DNA of 64,000 nt from assembly GCA_021654635.1 (NCBI GenBank), contig AP025179.1, positions 1,302,001 to 1,366,000 of the forward strand. Direction: 5' to 3'. The position numbers and the translations under genes were made by a program. This document shows positions 21,325-28,998 of the stretch, piece after piece (the first letter of the stretch is position 1; every line of letters starts with the position of its first letter). Below the pieces are notes generated by a model, which saw only the letters and a list, made by a program, of their open reading frames with translations, made no database searches and had not been told where the DNA came from. The DNA is from Mycobacterium kiyosense. GTDB taxonomy: Bacteria > Actinomycetota > Actinomycetes > Mycobacteriales > Mycobacteriaceae.

Positions 21325-21843
21325 ATGAGCTACCCGGACAACGCCCTGGCCGCCGGCGAGAAAGTGGTGCTGCACCGGCACCCGCATTGGAAGCGGCTGA
21401 TCCTGCCGGTGCTGAGCCTGCTCCTGTTGACCGGGCTGGCCGCGCTGGGCAGCGGGGTGGTCGACGGCAGCCAGTGGCAGCCGCTCACCAAGAAGATCCT
21501 GTTCGGCGTCATCTGGGGCGTCTGGCTGGTCGTCGTCGGCTGGCTGACGGCGTGGCCGTTCCTCACCTGGCTGACCACCCATTTCGTGGTGACCAACCGG
21601 CGGATCATGTATCGGCACGGAGTGTTGACCCGAAGCGGCATCGACATCCCGATCGCGCGGATCAACAGCGTGCAGTTCCGGGACAAAGTCTTCGAGCGGA
21701 TCTTCCGCAGCGGCACGCTGATCGTCGAGTCGGCGTCCCAGGACCCGCTGGAATTTCACGACATCCCGCGGCTACGCGAGGTGCACGCGCTGCTCTATCA
21801 CGAAGTCTTCGACACGCTGGGCTCCGAAGAGTCACCCAGCTGA
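21325..21843 (+). CDS. PH-domain (bPH2/DUF304) membrane protein, Rv3278c-like
   Basis: A 172-residue protein. Two membrane helices lie at about residues 25-47 and 62-85, followed by a bacterial PH-like domain (THFVVTNRRIMYRHGVLTRSGIDIPIARINSV...). The start is ATG 21325, 22 bp after birA. The function is unknown; the family is found near birA across mycobacteria. Its last 46 bp overlap the convergent GtrA-like gene. Confidence 0.88.
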   Translation: MSYPDNALAAGEKVVLHRHPHWKRLILPVLSLLLLTGLAALGSGVVDGSQWQPLTKKILFGVIWGVWLVVVGWLTAWPFLTWLTTHFVVTNRRIMYRHGVLTRSGIDIPIARINSVQFRDKVFERIFRSGTLIVESASQDPLEFHDIPRLREVHALLYHEVFDTLGSEESPS

Positions 21844-22505
21844 GCCTGCCCCTTGCGCTTGTTGCGCCAGGCGCGCAACAACGTCACGTTCCCGCCCTCG
21901 ATCTCGTCCTCGAAGACCTCGGCGATCCCGCCAGCGGTCAGCGCCGACTCCAGCGCCCGGTCCGGGTCGCGCGCGAACGCGTCCGGGAACACCCAACGCC
22001 GGAACGCCCAGAACCGGAACGCCATCTGCAACAGGTTGCCGATGATGTACGCCGACACGAAGTCCGCGAGGTTCTCCACCGTCAGCGACACATTGGGCAC
22101 CCGAAGTTGCAGCACATAGCTGGAGAACCACAGCGGCGCCATGCTCAACAGCACCCCCACACCGCTGAAGGCGAAGAACAGCAGCGCCTCGTGGTGCCGC
22201 TCGCGGCCGCCGCGGTTCCGGAAGCTCCATTCCCGGTTCAAGATGTAGGACGCGATGACCGCGACGATCCCGGCGATCACCTTGGCGGTGACCGGCTTGG
22301 ATTCGAGAATGGTGAGCTTGAGCGTGTAGAAAATTGCTGAGTCGATGATGAATGTGGTGCCGCCGACGATGGCGAATTTGATCAACTCATGGTGGCGCAT
22401 CGCAAAGGGCTGAATTACCCCGGGAAGGCGCGCAATCGTGGCATCGGCAAAGGACACAGCACGCCAGTCTACGGACGATCTCGAAACCGACGCAAAATGA
22501 TACAT
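21798..22505 (-). CDS. GtrA-family membrane protein, Rv3277-like
   Basis: A polytopic membrane protein of up to 235 residues. Four membrane helices are apparent: near IKFAIVGGTTFIIDSAIFY, VIAGIVAVIASYIL, LLFFAFSGVGVLLSM and LADFVSAYIIGNLLQMAFRFW. GtrA proteins are thought to help move polyprenyl-linked sugars across the membrane. The ATG at 22505 has no good ribosome site; GTG 22457 (encoding VSFADATIARLP) is an alternative. It is divergent from purK with about 50 bp between, and convergent and overlapping with the PH-domain gene. Confidence 0.88.
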   Translation of the reverse strand: MYHFASVSRSSVDWRAVSFADATIARLPGVIQPFAMRHHELIKFAIVGGTTFIIDSAIFYTLKLTILESKPVTAKVIAGIVAVIASYILNREWSFRNRGGRERHHEALLFFAFSGVGVLLSMAPLWFSSYVLQLRVPNVSLTVENLADFVSAYIIGNLLQMAFRFWAFRRWVFPDAFARDPDRALESALTAGGIAEVFEDEIEGGNVTLLRAWRNKRKGQAQLGDSSEPSVSKTS

Positions 22506-22556
22506 AACGATTTGGTACGGCCTCCGCTAAACACGCCGGTCAACAGCCATGACAAC

Positions 22557-23771
22557 ATGATGGCCGTGCCGAGTCCCCGTACCCCGCTGGTGGCGATGGT
22601 CGGTGGCGGGCAGCTCGCCCGCATGACGCATCAGGCCGCCATCGCCCTCGGCCAGACCCTGCGGGTTCTGGCAAACTCCGTCGACGAGCCGGCGGCCCAG
22701 GTGAGCCCCGACGTGGTGGTCGGCTCCCACACCGATCTCGAGGATCTGCGCCGGGCGGCGGCCGGGGCCGCCGTGCTGACGTTCGACCACGAGCACGTGC
22801 CCACCGAGCTGCTGGACAAGCTGGTCGCCGAGGGCGTCAACGTGGCTCCGCCGCCACAGGCCCTGGTGCACGCCCAGGACAAGCTGGTGATGCGGCAGAA
22901 GCTGGCCGCGCTGGGCGCGCCGGTACCGCGCTGGCTGGCCATCGAGACCATCGAGGGTCTCGCCGAGCTGGACGCGTTCGCGGCGCGGACCGGTGGCACG
23001 CCGGTGGTCAAAGCCGCCCGCGGCGGCTACGACGGCCGCGGCGTGACAATTGCGGACGATCTCGCCGACGCCCGGGAGATCGCCGGCGAATACCTCGCCC
23101 GTGGGGTACCCGTGCTGGTCGAGGAGCGGGTGCAGCTGCGTCGGGAGCTGTCCGCGCTGGTGGCGCGATCGCCGTTCGGCCAGGGGGCGGCCTGGCCGGT
23201 GGTGGAAACCGTGCAGCGGGACGGGATCTGCGTGCAGGTGATCGCGCCGGCGCCGGAGCTGGCGCCGGACTCCGCCGCCGACGCCCAGCGGCTGGCGCTG
23301 CGGCTGGCCGGGGAGCTGGGTGTGGTCGGGGTGCTCGCCGTCGAGCTGTTCGAGACGGCCGACGGCACGCTGCTGGTCAACGAGCTCGCCATGCGGCCGC
23401 ACAACTCCGGGCACTGGACCATGGACGGATCCCGCACCAGCCAATTCGAACAGCATCTGCGGGCGGTGCTGGACTATCCGCTCGGCGACACCGACGCGAT
23501 CGTGCCGGTGACGGTGATGGCCAACGTGCTGGGTGCGGCGCAGCCGCCGCGGATGAGCGTGGACGAACGGCTGCACCACCTGTTCGCCCGGATGCCCGAC
23601 GTCAGGGTTCATCTCTACGGCAAGGCCGAACGGCCCGGCCGCAAGGTCGGCCATGTCAACCTGCTGAGCACCGGGGCCGAAGGCCTGACCGAGCTGCGCA
23701 GGCGCGCCGAGCTGGCGGCACACTGGTTGTCCCACGCGCAGTGGACGGACGGATGGGATCCGCATGGGTGA
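22557..23771 (+). CDS. purK: PurK, N5-carboxyaminoimidazole ribonucleotide synthase
   Basis: A 404-residue ATP-grasp enzyme of purine synthesis that carboxylates AIR to N5-CAIR. The N-terminal fold starts [18 protein letters not shown]-grasp parts follow: [32 protein letters not shown] and [30 protein letters not shown] start at ATG 22557 (M-M-A-V-P), matching the family; a long upstream extension is open but looks non-coding. It overlaps purE by 8 bp, which makes the next step. Confidence 0.95.
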   Translation: MMAVPSPRTPLVAMVGGGQLARMTHQAAIALGQTLRVLANSVDEPAAQVSPDVVVGSHTDLEDLRRAAAGAAVLTFDHEHVPTELLDKLVAEGVNVAPPPQALVHAQDKLVMRQKLAALGAPVPRWLAIETIEGLAELDAFAARTGGTPVVKAARGGYDGRGVTIADDLADAREIAGEYLARGVPVLVEERVQLRRELSALVARSPFGQGAAWPVVETVQRDGICVQVIAPAPELAPDSAADAQRLALRLAGELGVVGVLAVELFETADGTLLVNELAMRPHNSGHWTMDGSRTSQFEQHLRAVLDYPLGDTDAIVPVTVMANVLGAAQPPRMSVDERLHHLFARMPDVRVHLYGKAERPGRKVGHVNLLSTGAEGLTELRRRAELAAHWLSHAQWTDGWDPHG

Positions 23772-24285
23772 TGCAGCGCAGCCCCGCGTCGCAGTGATCA
23801 TGGGCAGCGACAGCGACTGGTCGGTGATGGTCGACGCGGCCGCGGCGCTGGCCGAGTTCGGCATCCCGCACGAGGTTCGGGTGGTCTCGGCGCACCGCAC
23901 CCCGGGGGCGATGTTCGACTATGCCCGCGACGCCGCCGGCCGCGGCATCGAGGTGATCATCGCGGGCGCCGGGGGAGCGGCGCACCTGCCCGGCATGGTG
24001 GCCTCGGCCACACCGCTGCCGGTGATCGGCGTGCCGGTGCCGCTGGGGCGGCTGGACGGCCTGGATTCGCTGTTGTCGATCGTGCAGATGCCGGCCGGTG
24101 TGCCGGTGGCCACGGTGTCCATCGGCGGCGCCCGCAACGCGGGACTGTTGGCCGTCCGGATGCTCGGATCGTCGGATCCGCAACTACGCGCGCGCATCGT
24201 CGAGTTCCAGGACGAGCTGGCGCGCAGCGTGCAAGCCAAGGATGCGGCGTTGCAGCAGCGAGCGAGTAAATTGGGCCCCGACTAG
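23764..24285 (+). CDS. purE: PurE, N5-CAIR mutase
   Basis: A 173-residue class I PurE that converts N5-CAIR to CAIR. Signature segments are [41 protein letters not shown] and [22 protein letters not shown], so the substrate pocket is complete. It overlaps purK by 8 bp and is 15 bp from fadE25; the purK-purE-fadE25 order matches M. tuberculosis Rv3276c-Rv3275c-Rv3274c. Confidence 0.96.
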   Translation: MGDAAQPRVAVIMGSDSDWSVMVDAAAALAEFGIPHEVRVVSAHRTPGAMFDYARDAAGRGIEVIIAGAGGAAHLPGMVASATPLPVIGVPVPLGRLDGLDSLLSIVQMPAGVPVATVSIGGARNAGLLAVRMLGSSDPQLRARIVEFQDELARSVQAKDAALQQRASKLGPD

Positions 24286-24300
24286 CAAGGAGGCCGACAG

Positions 24301-25470
24301 ATGGCTGGATGGGCCGGAAACCCGTCATTCGATTTGTTCCAACTTCCCGAGGAACACCAGGAGTTGCGTGCCGCGATCCGGGCGCTGGCGGAGAAGGAGA
24401 TCGCCCCGCATGCCGCCGACGTCGACGAGAACTCCCGGTTCCCCGAGGAAGCACTGCAGGCTCTCAACAATTCGGGTTTCAACGCCGTCCACGTGCCCGA
24501 GGAGTTCGGCGGCCAGGGTGCGGACTCGGTGGCGGCCTGCATCGTCATCGAGGAGGTCGCCCGGGTCGACGCGTCGGCCTCGCTGATCCCGGCGGTCAAC
24601 AAACTGGGCACCATGGGCCTGATCCTGCGCGGCTCCGACGAGCTGAAGAAGCAGGTGCTGCCGTCCATCGCCGACGGCACCGCGATGGCCTCTTACGCGC
24701 TGAGCGAACGGGAGGCCGGCAGCGACGCCGGATCGATGCGGACCCGGGCCAAGGCCGACGGCGACGACTGGATTCTCAACGGCACCAAGTGCTGGATCAC
24801 CAACGGCGGCAAGTCCAGTTGGTACACCGTGATGGCGGTGACCGACCCCGACAAGGGCGCCAACGGCATCTCGGCGTTCATGGTGCACAAGGACGACGAG
24901 GGCTTCTCCGTCGGCCCCAAGGAACGCAAGCTCGGCATCAAGGGCTCGCCCACCACCGAGTTGTACTTCGAGAACTGTCGGGTGCCCGGTGACCGGATCA
25001 TCGGCGACCCGGGTACCGGGTTCAAGACCGCCCTGGCCACCCTCGACCACACCCGCCCGACCATCGGCGCGCAGGCCGTCGGCATCGCCCAGGGCGCGCT
25101 GGACGCCGCCATCGCCTACACCAAGGACCGCAAGCAGTTCGGGCAGTCGATCAGCGATTTCCAGGCGGTGCAGTTCATGATCGCCGACATGGCGATGAAG
25201 GTGGAGTCCGCCCGGCTGATGGTCTACAGCGCCGCGGCCCGCGCCGAGCGCGGGGAGGGCAACCTGGGGTTCATCTCCGCGGCGTCGAAGTGTCTGGCCT
25301 CCGACGTGGCGATGGAGGTCACCACCGACGCGGTGCAGTTGTTCGGCGGCGCCGGGTACACCGTCGACTTCCCGGTGGAGCGGATGATGCGGGACGCCAA
25401 GATCACCCAGATTTACGAGGGCACCAACCAGATTCAGCGTGTCGTGATGTCGCGGGCATTGCTACGCTGA
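24301..25470 (+). CDS. fadE25: FadE25, acyl-CoA dehydrogenase
   Basis: A 389-residue acyl-CoA dehydrogenase of full length. The FAD/substrate signatures are visible: ASYALSEREAGSD (signature 1), the WITNGG segment, and the C-terminal QLFGGAGYTVDFPVERMMRDAKITQIYEGTNQIQR (signature 2), with the catalytic Glu in IYEGT. It carries out the first oxidation of acyl-CoA beta-oxidation; preferred chain length cannot be read from sequence. AAGGAGG lies just before the ATG. It closes the purK-purE transcript. Confidence 0.94.
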   Translation: MAGWAGNPSFDLFQLPEEHQELRAAIRALAEKEIAPHAADVDENSRFPEEALQALNNSGFNAVHVPEEFGGQGADSVAACIVIEEVARVDASASLIPAVNKLGTMGLILRGSDELKKQVLPSIADGTAMASYALSEREAGSDAGSMRTRAKADGDDWILNGTKCWITNGGKSSWYTVMAVTDPDKGANGISAFMVHKDDEGFSVGPKERKLGIKGSPTTELYFENCRVPGDRIIGDPGTGFKTALATLDHTRPTIGAQAVGIAQGALDAAIAYTKDRKQFGQSISDFQAVQFMIADMAMKVESARLMVYSAAARAERGEGNLGFISAASKCLASDVAMEVTTDAVQLFGGAGYTVDFPVERMMRDAKITQIYEGTNQIQRVVMSRALLR

Positions 25471-25726
25471 GCCGGCCTGTAAACAGTGCATGCGCAGTTT
25501 CGCGAACAATGGGAAACTCCCAGCGCAACCGCCTATTATCCAGCAGACGAGCAGTCCACGCGATTGAGCAGCCAGTCGGGGTGGCAGGACGCTGCGGAGG
25601 GCCCGCTTCGGCGCGTCGGCCGCACGCCTGCACGCCATCGTCCGACCAAACGTATTCCCACTGCCCAGGGGGCGATGAGGTGACGAACGTAGGTTTGCGC
25701 GCACGTGACTGCGTGACGAGCACTTG
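25471..25726. other. 256-bp intergenic region before the signalling module
   Basis: No convincing gene. It contains an inverted repeat AGTTTC...GAAACT (about 25496-25520) with a 13-base loop, and TATTAT at about 25532-25537 that could be a -10 element, without a clear -35. The following three signalling genes probably start transcription here. No SigF-type promoter was found. Confidence 0.45.
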
Positions 25727-26911
25727 ATGGCGCAAGGGTCGATCGCACCGGCCGCGACGTGGCAGGCGTTGTCGCTGCTGCTGGTCGAGGACGACCGCGC
25801 CGACGCGGTGCTGGTCGAGGAGCTGATCGCCGATGCGGTCGCCGACATCGAGGTGGTGTGGGCACAGTCGATGGCGCACGCCGAACGCGAGCTGGCCTCC
25901 GCCCGCCCCGACTGCGTGCTGCTGGATCTGAACCTGCCGGACGCCAACGGGATCGACGCGTTGGACCGCATCCTGCGCAGCGACGCCACCGTCCCGATCG
26001 TCGTGCTCACCGGGCTCAACGACGAGTACTTCGGGGCTTCTGCCGTCGCGGCCGGCGCGCAGGACTACCTGGTCAAGGGGCGGGTGGAGCCGGAGATGTT
26101 GCGGCGGGCCCTGCTGTACGCGATCGAGCGCAAGCGGGCCGAGCTGATCGCCGCGGACCTGCATGCCAGCCAGCTGCGGGCCCGGGAGAACGCGCTGCTC
26201 GAACGCGGCCTGCTGCCCTCGCCGCTGTTGCTGGACAACCCGGGCGTCGACATCGTCGCCCGGTACCGGCCCAGCCGCGAGAACGCCTTGCTGTGCGGCG
26301 ATTTCTACGACGTGGTGCAGACTTCCGACCGGGTCACCCACGTCCTGATCGGCGACGTCGCCGGACACGGCCCCGACGAGGCGGCGTTGGGTGCCGCACT
26401 GCGGATCGCCTGGCGCACACTGACTTTCGCCGGAGTGCACGGTGTCGAGCAGATGCGCCAGCTGGAGCGGGTGCTGCATGCCGAGCGGGCCGAGAACGGC
26501 GTGTTCGCCACCGTGCTGAGCCTGGCGATACCGCCCGACGATGGCCCGATCACCGCCGTCCGGGCCGGCCACCCCGGGATGCTGCTGCACGGGCCGGGAT
26601 CGGTGGAGTGGATCGAACCCCCCTACGGTCCCGCGCTGGGACTACGCAGTTCCGGCTGGCCCCAGCACCAGCTGGAGCTGCCGCCCGGGCACGGGTTGCT
26701 GTTGCTCACCGACGGGCTGTTCGAGGGGTATTCCGGTCATGACGGGCGCCGGCTGGGCGAAGCCGGCTTGCTGGCCCTGGCGCGGGGGCACGCGGCGCTG
26801 CCCGGCGCACAGTTCGTCGACGCCGTGATCGACGGCGCCGAGGAACTCGCCCGCGGGATGGGCGGGCTCAGCGACGACATCGCCGTGGTACGCGTGGAGC
26901 GCACCTCGTGA
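25727..26911 (+). CDS. Response regulator with PP2C/SpoIIE-type phosphatase output
   Basis: A 394-residue two-domain protein. The receiver (about residues 15-135) has acidic LLVEDD, phospho-acceptor Asp in CVLLDLNLP and Lys in YLVKG. After a helical linker the PP2C-like serine phosphatase (about 180-394) has all metal-binding motifs: LCGDFYDV, IGDVAGHGPDEA, LLTDGLFEGY and LSDDIAVVRV. Such RsbU/RssB-like proteins dephosphorylate STAS anti-anti-sigma factors when the receiver is phosphorylated. ATG 25727 is used; TTG just before is the alternative. Its stop overlaps the kinase start (GTGA), so kinase and phosphatase are co-translated. Control of the SigF system 13 kb away is an inference. Confidence 0.92.
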   Translation: MAQGSIAPAATWQALSLLLVEDDRADAVLVEELIADAVADIEVVWAQSMAHAERELASARPDCVLLDLNLPDANGIDALDRILRSDATVPIVVLTGLNDEYFGASAVAAGAQDYLVKGRVEPEMLRRALLYAIERKRAELIAADLHASQLRARENALLERGLLPSPLLLDNPGVDIVARYRPSRENALLCGDFYDVVQTSDRVTHVLIGDVAGHGPDEAALGAALRIAWRTLTFAGVHGVEQMRQLERVLHAERAENGVFATVLSLAIPPDDGPITAVRAGHPGMLLHGPGSVEWIEPPYGPALGLRSSGWPQHQLELPPGHGLLLLTDGLFEGYSGHDGRRLGEAGLLALARGHAALPGAQFVDAVIDGAEELARGMGGLSDDIAVVRVERTS

Positions 26912-28548
26912 GAACCGACGCCTCGGGAACGCTGCCCAGAAAGCAACTCACCGCGCGCGGCTGGCAGGCCCTGGTGTTGTCGATCATGGGCGTGTTGGTG
27001 CTCGCGGGCGCGGTGCTGGGCGGGTTGTTGCTGGAGCACGCCGACGAAGTGTCGCGCGAGTTGCGCGACGACGTGCAGCCGGCCCGGGTGGCCGCGGCTC
27101 AGCTGCAGGCGGCGGTGCGCGACCAGGAAACCGGCACCCGCGGCTATCTGCTCACCGCCGATCCGCAGTTCCTCAAGCCGTATTACGACGGGCAGCGCGC
27201 CGAACGCGCCGCGGCCGACTTTATTCGGAGCCGACTGGGTCGGCATCCGGATCTGATCGCGGATCTGGATGCGATCGAGGCTGCCGCCACGGAATGGCGA
27301 AACAGCTACGCCGAACCGGTCATCGCCGCCTTGCGGGCCAACAACGCGGCCTTCACCAAGAACGCCGACCTGACCGACCATGGCAAAACGCTGTTCGACG
27401 GCCTGCGCGGGCTTTTCGACACGCAGACCGCGCACCTGACCGAGGCGCGCAACCAGGCCACCGCCAGCCTGCAGCGGGTCAACGACTGGCGGGACCGGGT
27501 GCTGGCCTCGATGGTGGTGACGTTCTTCGTGACGGCCGCGGCGCTGGGGCTGCTGATCAACCGCGCGGTGTCGAAGCCGCTGGCGTCGCTGGCGGCGTCC
27601 TGCCGCCAGGTCACCGAAGGCCACTTCGGCGACGCCATCAAGCTGCCCCGCCGGCCGGCGGACATCCGCGGCATCGCCTACGACGTGGAAGGGATGCGGC
27701 AGCGGATCGTGCAGGCGCTGGAGGCGTCGCGGGCCGCGCAGGCGCAACTCGACGAGCAGGCGGCCGATCTGCGGCGTTCGAACGCCGAACTCGAGCAGTT
27801 CGCCTACGTCGCGTCGCACGACCTGCAGGAGCCGCTGCGCAAAGTGGCGTCCTTCTGCACGTTGCTCGAGCGCCGGTACCGGGACAAGCTCGACGACCGC
27901 GGCGTGGAGTACATCGACTTCGCGGTCGACGGCGCCAAGCGGATGCAGGTGCTGATTAACGACCTGCTCAGCTTCTCCCGGGTGGGTCGGCTCAACGCCA
28001 AGTACACCGCGGTCGAACTCGACACGGCGCTGGACTCGGCGGTGGCCAATCTGGCGGTGGCCATCGAGGAGTCGGGAGCCGAGATCGTCCGGCCGGCCCG
28101 GCCGCTGCCGCGGGTCAACGGTGACCCGACATTGCTGGTTGTGTTGTGGCAGAACCTGATCGGCAATGCGGTGAAGTTTCACCGCGAGGGCGTTCCGCCC
28201 CGGATCACGATCGAATTCCGGCGCGGCACCGGCAGTCGGGAGAACCTCTGGGTTTTCAGCGTCTCGGACAACGGCATCGGAATCGCCGAGGAGTTCGTCG
28301 ACAAGGTGTTCATCATCTTCCAGCGGCTGCACGGTCGCGACGCCTATGGTGGAACAGGTCTCGGTCTTGCGATGTGCAAGAAGATCGTCGAGCACCACGG
28401 GGGCACCGTGTGGATCGACACCTCGTATACCGATGGGACACGGTTCGAGTTCACTTTGCCTGTCGCCGAGCTCAACGCTGAACCCATCGGGGGGCGCAGT
28501 GAGGTAGTCCAATACGGCTTGGTCTCTTCAGAAGGAGCAAACGAATGA
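26908..28548 (+). CDS. CHASE3-domain sensor histidine kinase
   Basis: A 546-residue membrane kinase. Helix 1 is about residues 21-42, then an extracytoplasmic CHASE3 domain (about 45-190, with RDQETGTRGYLLT and similar), helix 2 about 199-218, HAMP about 219-270 and a coiled linker. HisKA follows with phospho-acceptor His304 in YVASHDLQEPL, then HATPase_c with QNLIGNAVKFH (N box), SVSDNGIGI (G1) and [14 protein letters not shown] (G2). The kinase core resembles phytochrome-like kinases that pair with small Rcp1-like regulators, and such a gene follows directly (4-bp overlap). The GTG start at 26908 overlaps the phosphatase stop. The signal sensed is unknown. Confidence 0.93.
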   Translation: MRTDASGTLPRKQLTARGWQALVLSIMGVLVLAGAVLGGLLLEHADEVSRELRDDVQPARVAAAQLQAAVRDQETGTRGYLLTADPQFLKPYYDGQRAERAAADFIRSRLGRHPDLIADLDAIEAAATEWRNSYAEPVIAALRANNAAFTKNADLTDHGKTLFDGLRGLFDTQTAHLTEARNQATASLQRVNDWRDRVLASMVVTFFVTAAALGLLINRAVSKPLASLAASCRQVTEGHFGDAIKLPRRPADIRGIAYDVEGMRQRIVQALEASRAAQAQLDEQAADLRRSNAELEQFAYVASHDLQEPLRKVASFCTLLERRYRDKLDDRGVEYIDFAVDGAKRMQVLINDLLSFSRVGRLNAKYTAVELDTALDSAVANLAVAIEESGAEIVRPARPLPRVNGDPTLLVVLWQNLIGNAVKFHREGVPPRITIEFRRGTGSRENLWVFSVSDNGIGIAEEFVDKVFIIFQRLHGRDAYGGTGLGLAMCKKIVEHHGGTVWIDTSYTDGTRFEFTLPVAELNAEPIGGRSEVVQYGLVSSEGANE

Positions 28549-28985
28549 CATCACCCGGTCGCGCGATCGACATCCTGTTGGTCGAAGACGACCCCGGCGA
28601 CGAGCTGATCACCCGGGAAGCGTTCGAGCACAACAAGCTCAAGAACAGGCTGCATGTCGCGCATGACGGCGAGGAGGGGCTGAACTACCTCTACAAGCGC
28701 GGCAACTACGAGCACGCTCCGCGGCCCGACCTGATCCTGCTCGACCTGAACCTGCCGAAGTACGACGGGCGGCATCTGCTGCAGAAAATCAAATCGGACC
28801 CCGACCTGTGCCGCATCCCGGTCGTCGTGCTGACCACCTCCTCGGCCGAGGAGGACATCCTCAAGAGCTACAAGCTGCACGCCAACGCGTACGTCACCAA
28901 GCCGGTGGACCTGGATCAGTTCATGAACGCGGTCCGCCAGATCGACGAGTTCTTCCTGCAGGTGGTGCGGCTGCCGCCCAGCTGA
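28545..28985 (+). CDS. Single-domain response regulator (Rcp1-like)
   Basis: A 146-residue stand-alone receiver. It has acidic LVEDDPGDELITREAF, phospho-acceptor Asp in LILLDLNLPKYDG, switch Thr/Ser in VVLTTSS, and Lys in YVTKPVD. The sequence type (NKLKNRLHVAHDGEEGLNYLYKRG) is that of regulators paired with phytochrome-like and CHASE3 kinases. GAAGGAG precedes the ATG, which overlaps the kinase gene. With no output domain it may shuttle phosphate or compete with the PP2C regulator for the kinase. It converges with the SulP gene, 13 bp away. Confidence 0.93.
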   Translation: MTSPGRAIDILLVEDDPGDELITREAFEHNKLKNRLHVAHDGEEGLNYLYKRGNYEHAPRPDLILLDLNLPKYDGRHLLQKIKSDPDLCRIPVVVLTTSSAEEDILKSYKLHANAYVTKPVDLDQFMNAVRQIDEFFLQVVRLPPS

Positions 28986-28998
28986 CGGGCGGCCGGAT

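Noticed and set aside
25486-25683. 65-residue ORF between fadE25 and the PP2C regulator
   Set aside because: No ribosome site, no family and composition unlike coding DNA.
26737-28512. 591-residue antisense open frame opposite the phosphatase and histidine kinase
   Set aside because: Composition is that of a shadow frame; the plus strand carries intact catalytic motifs.
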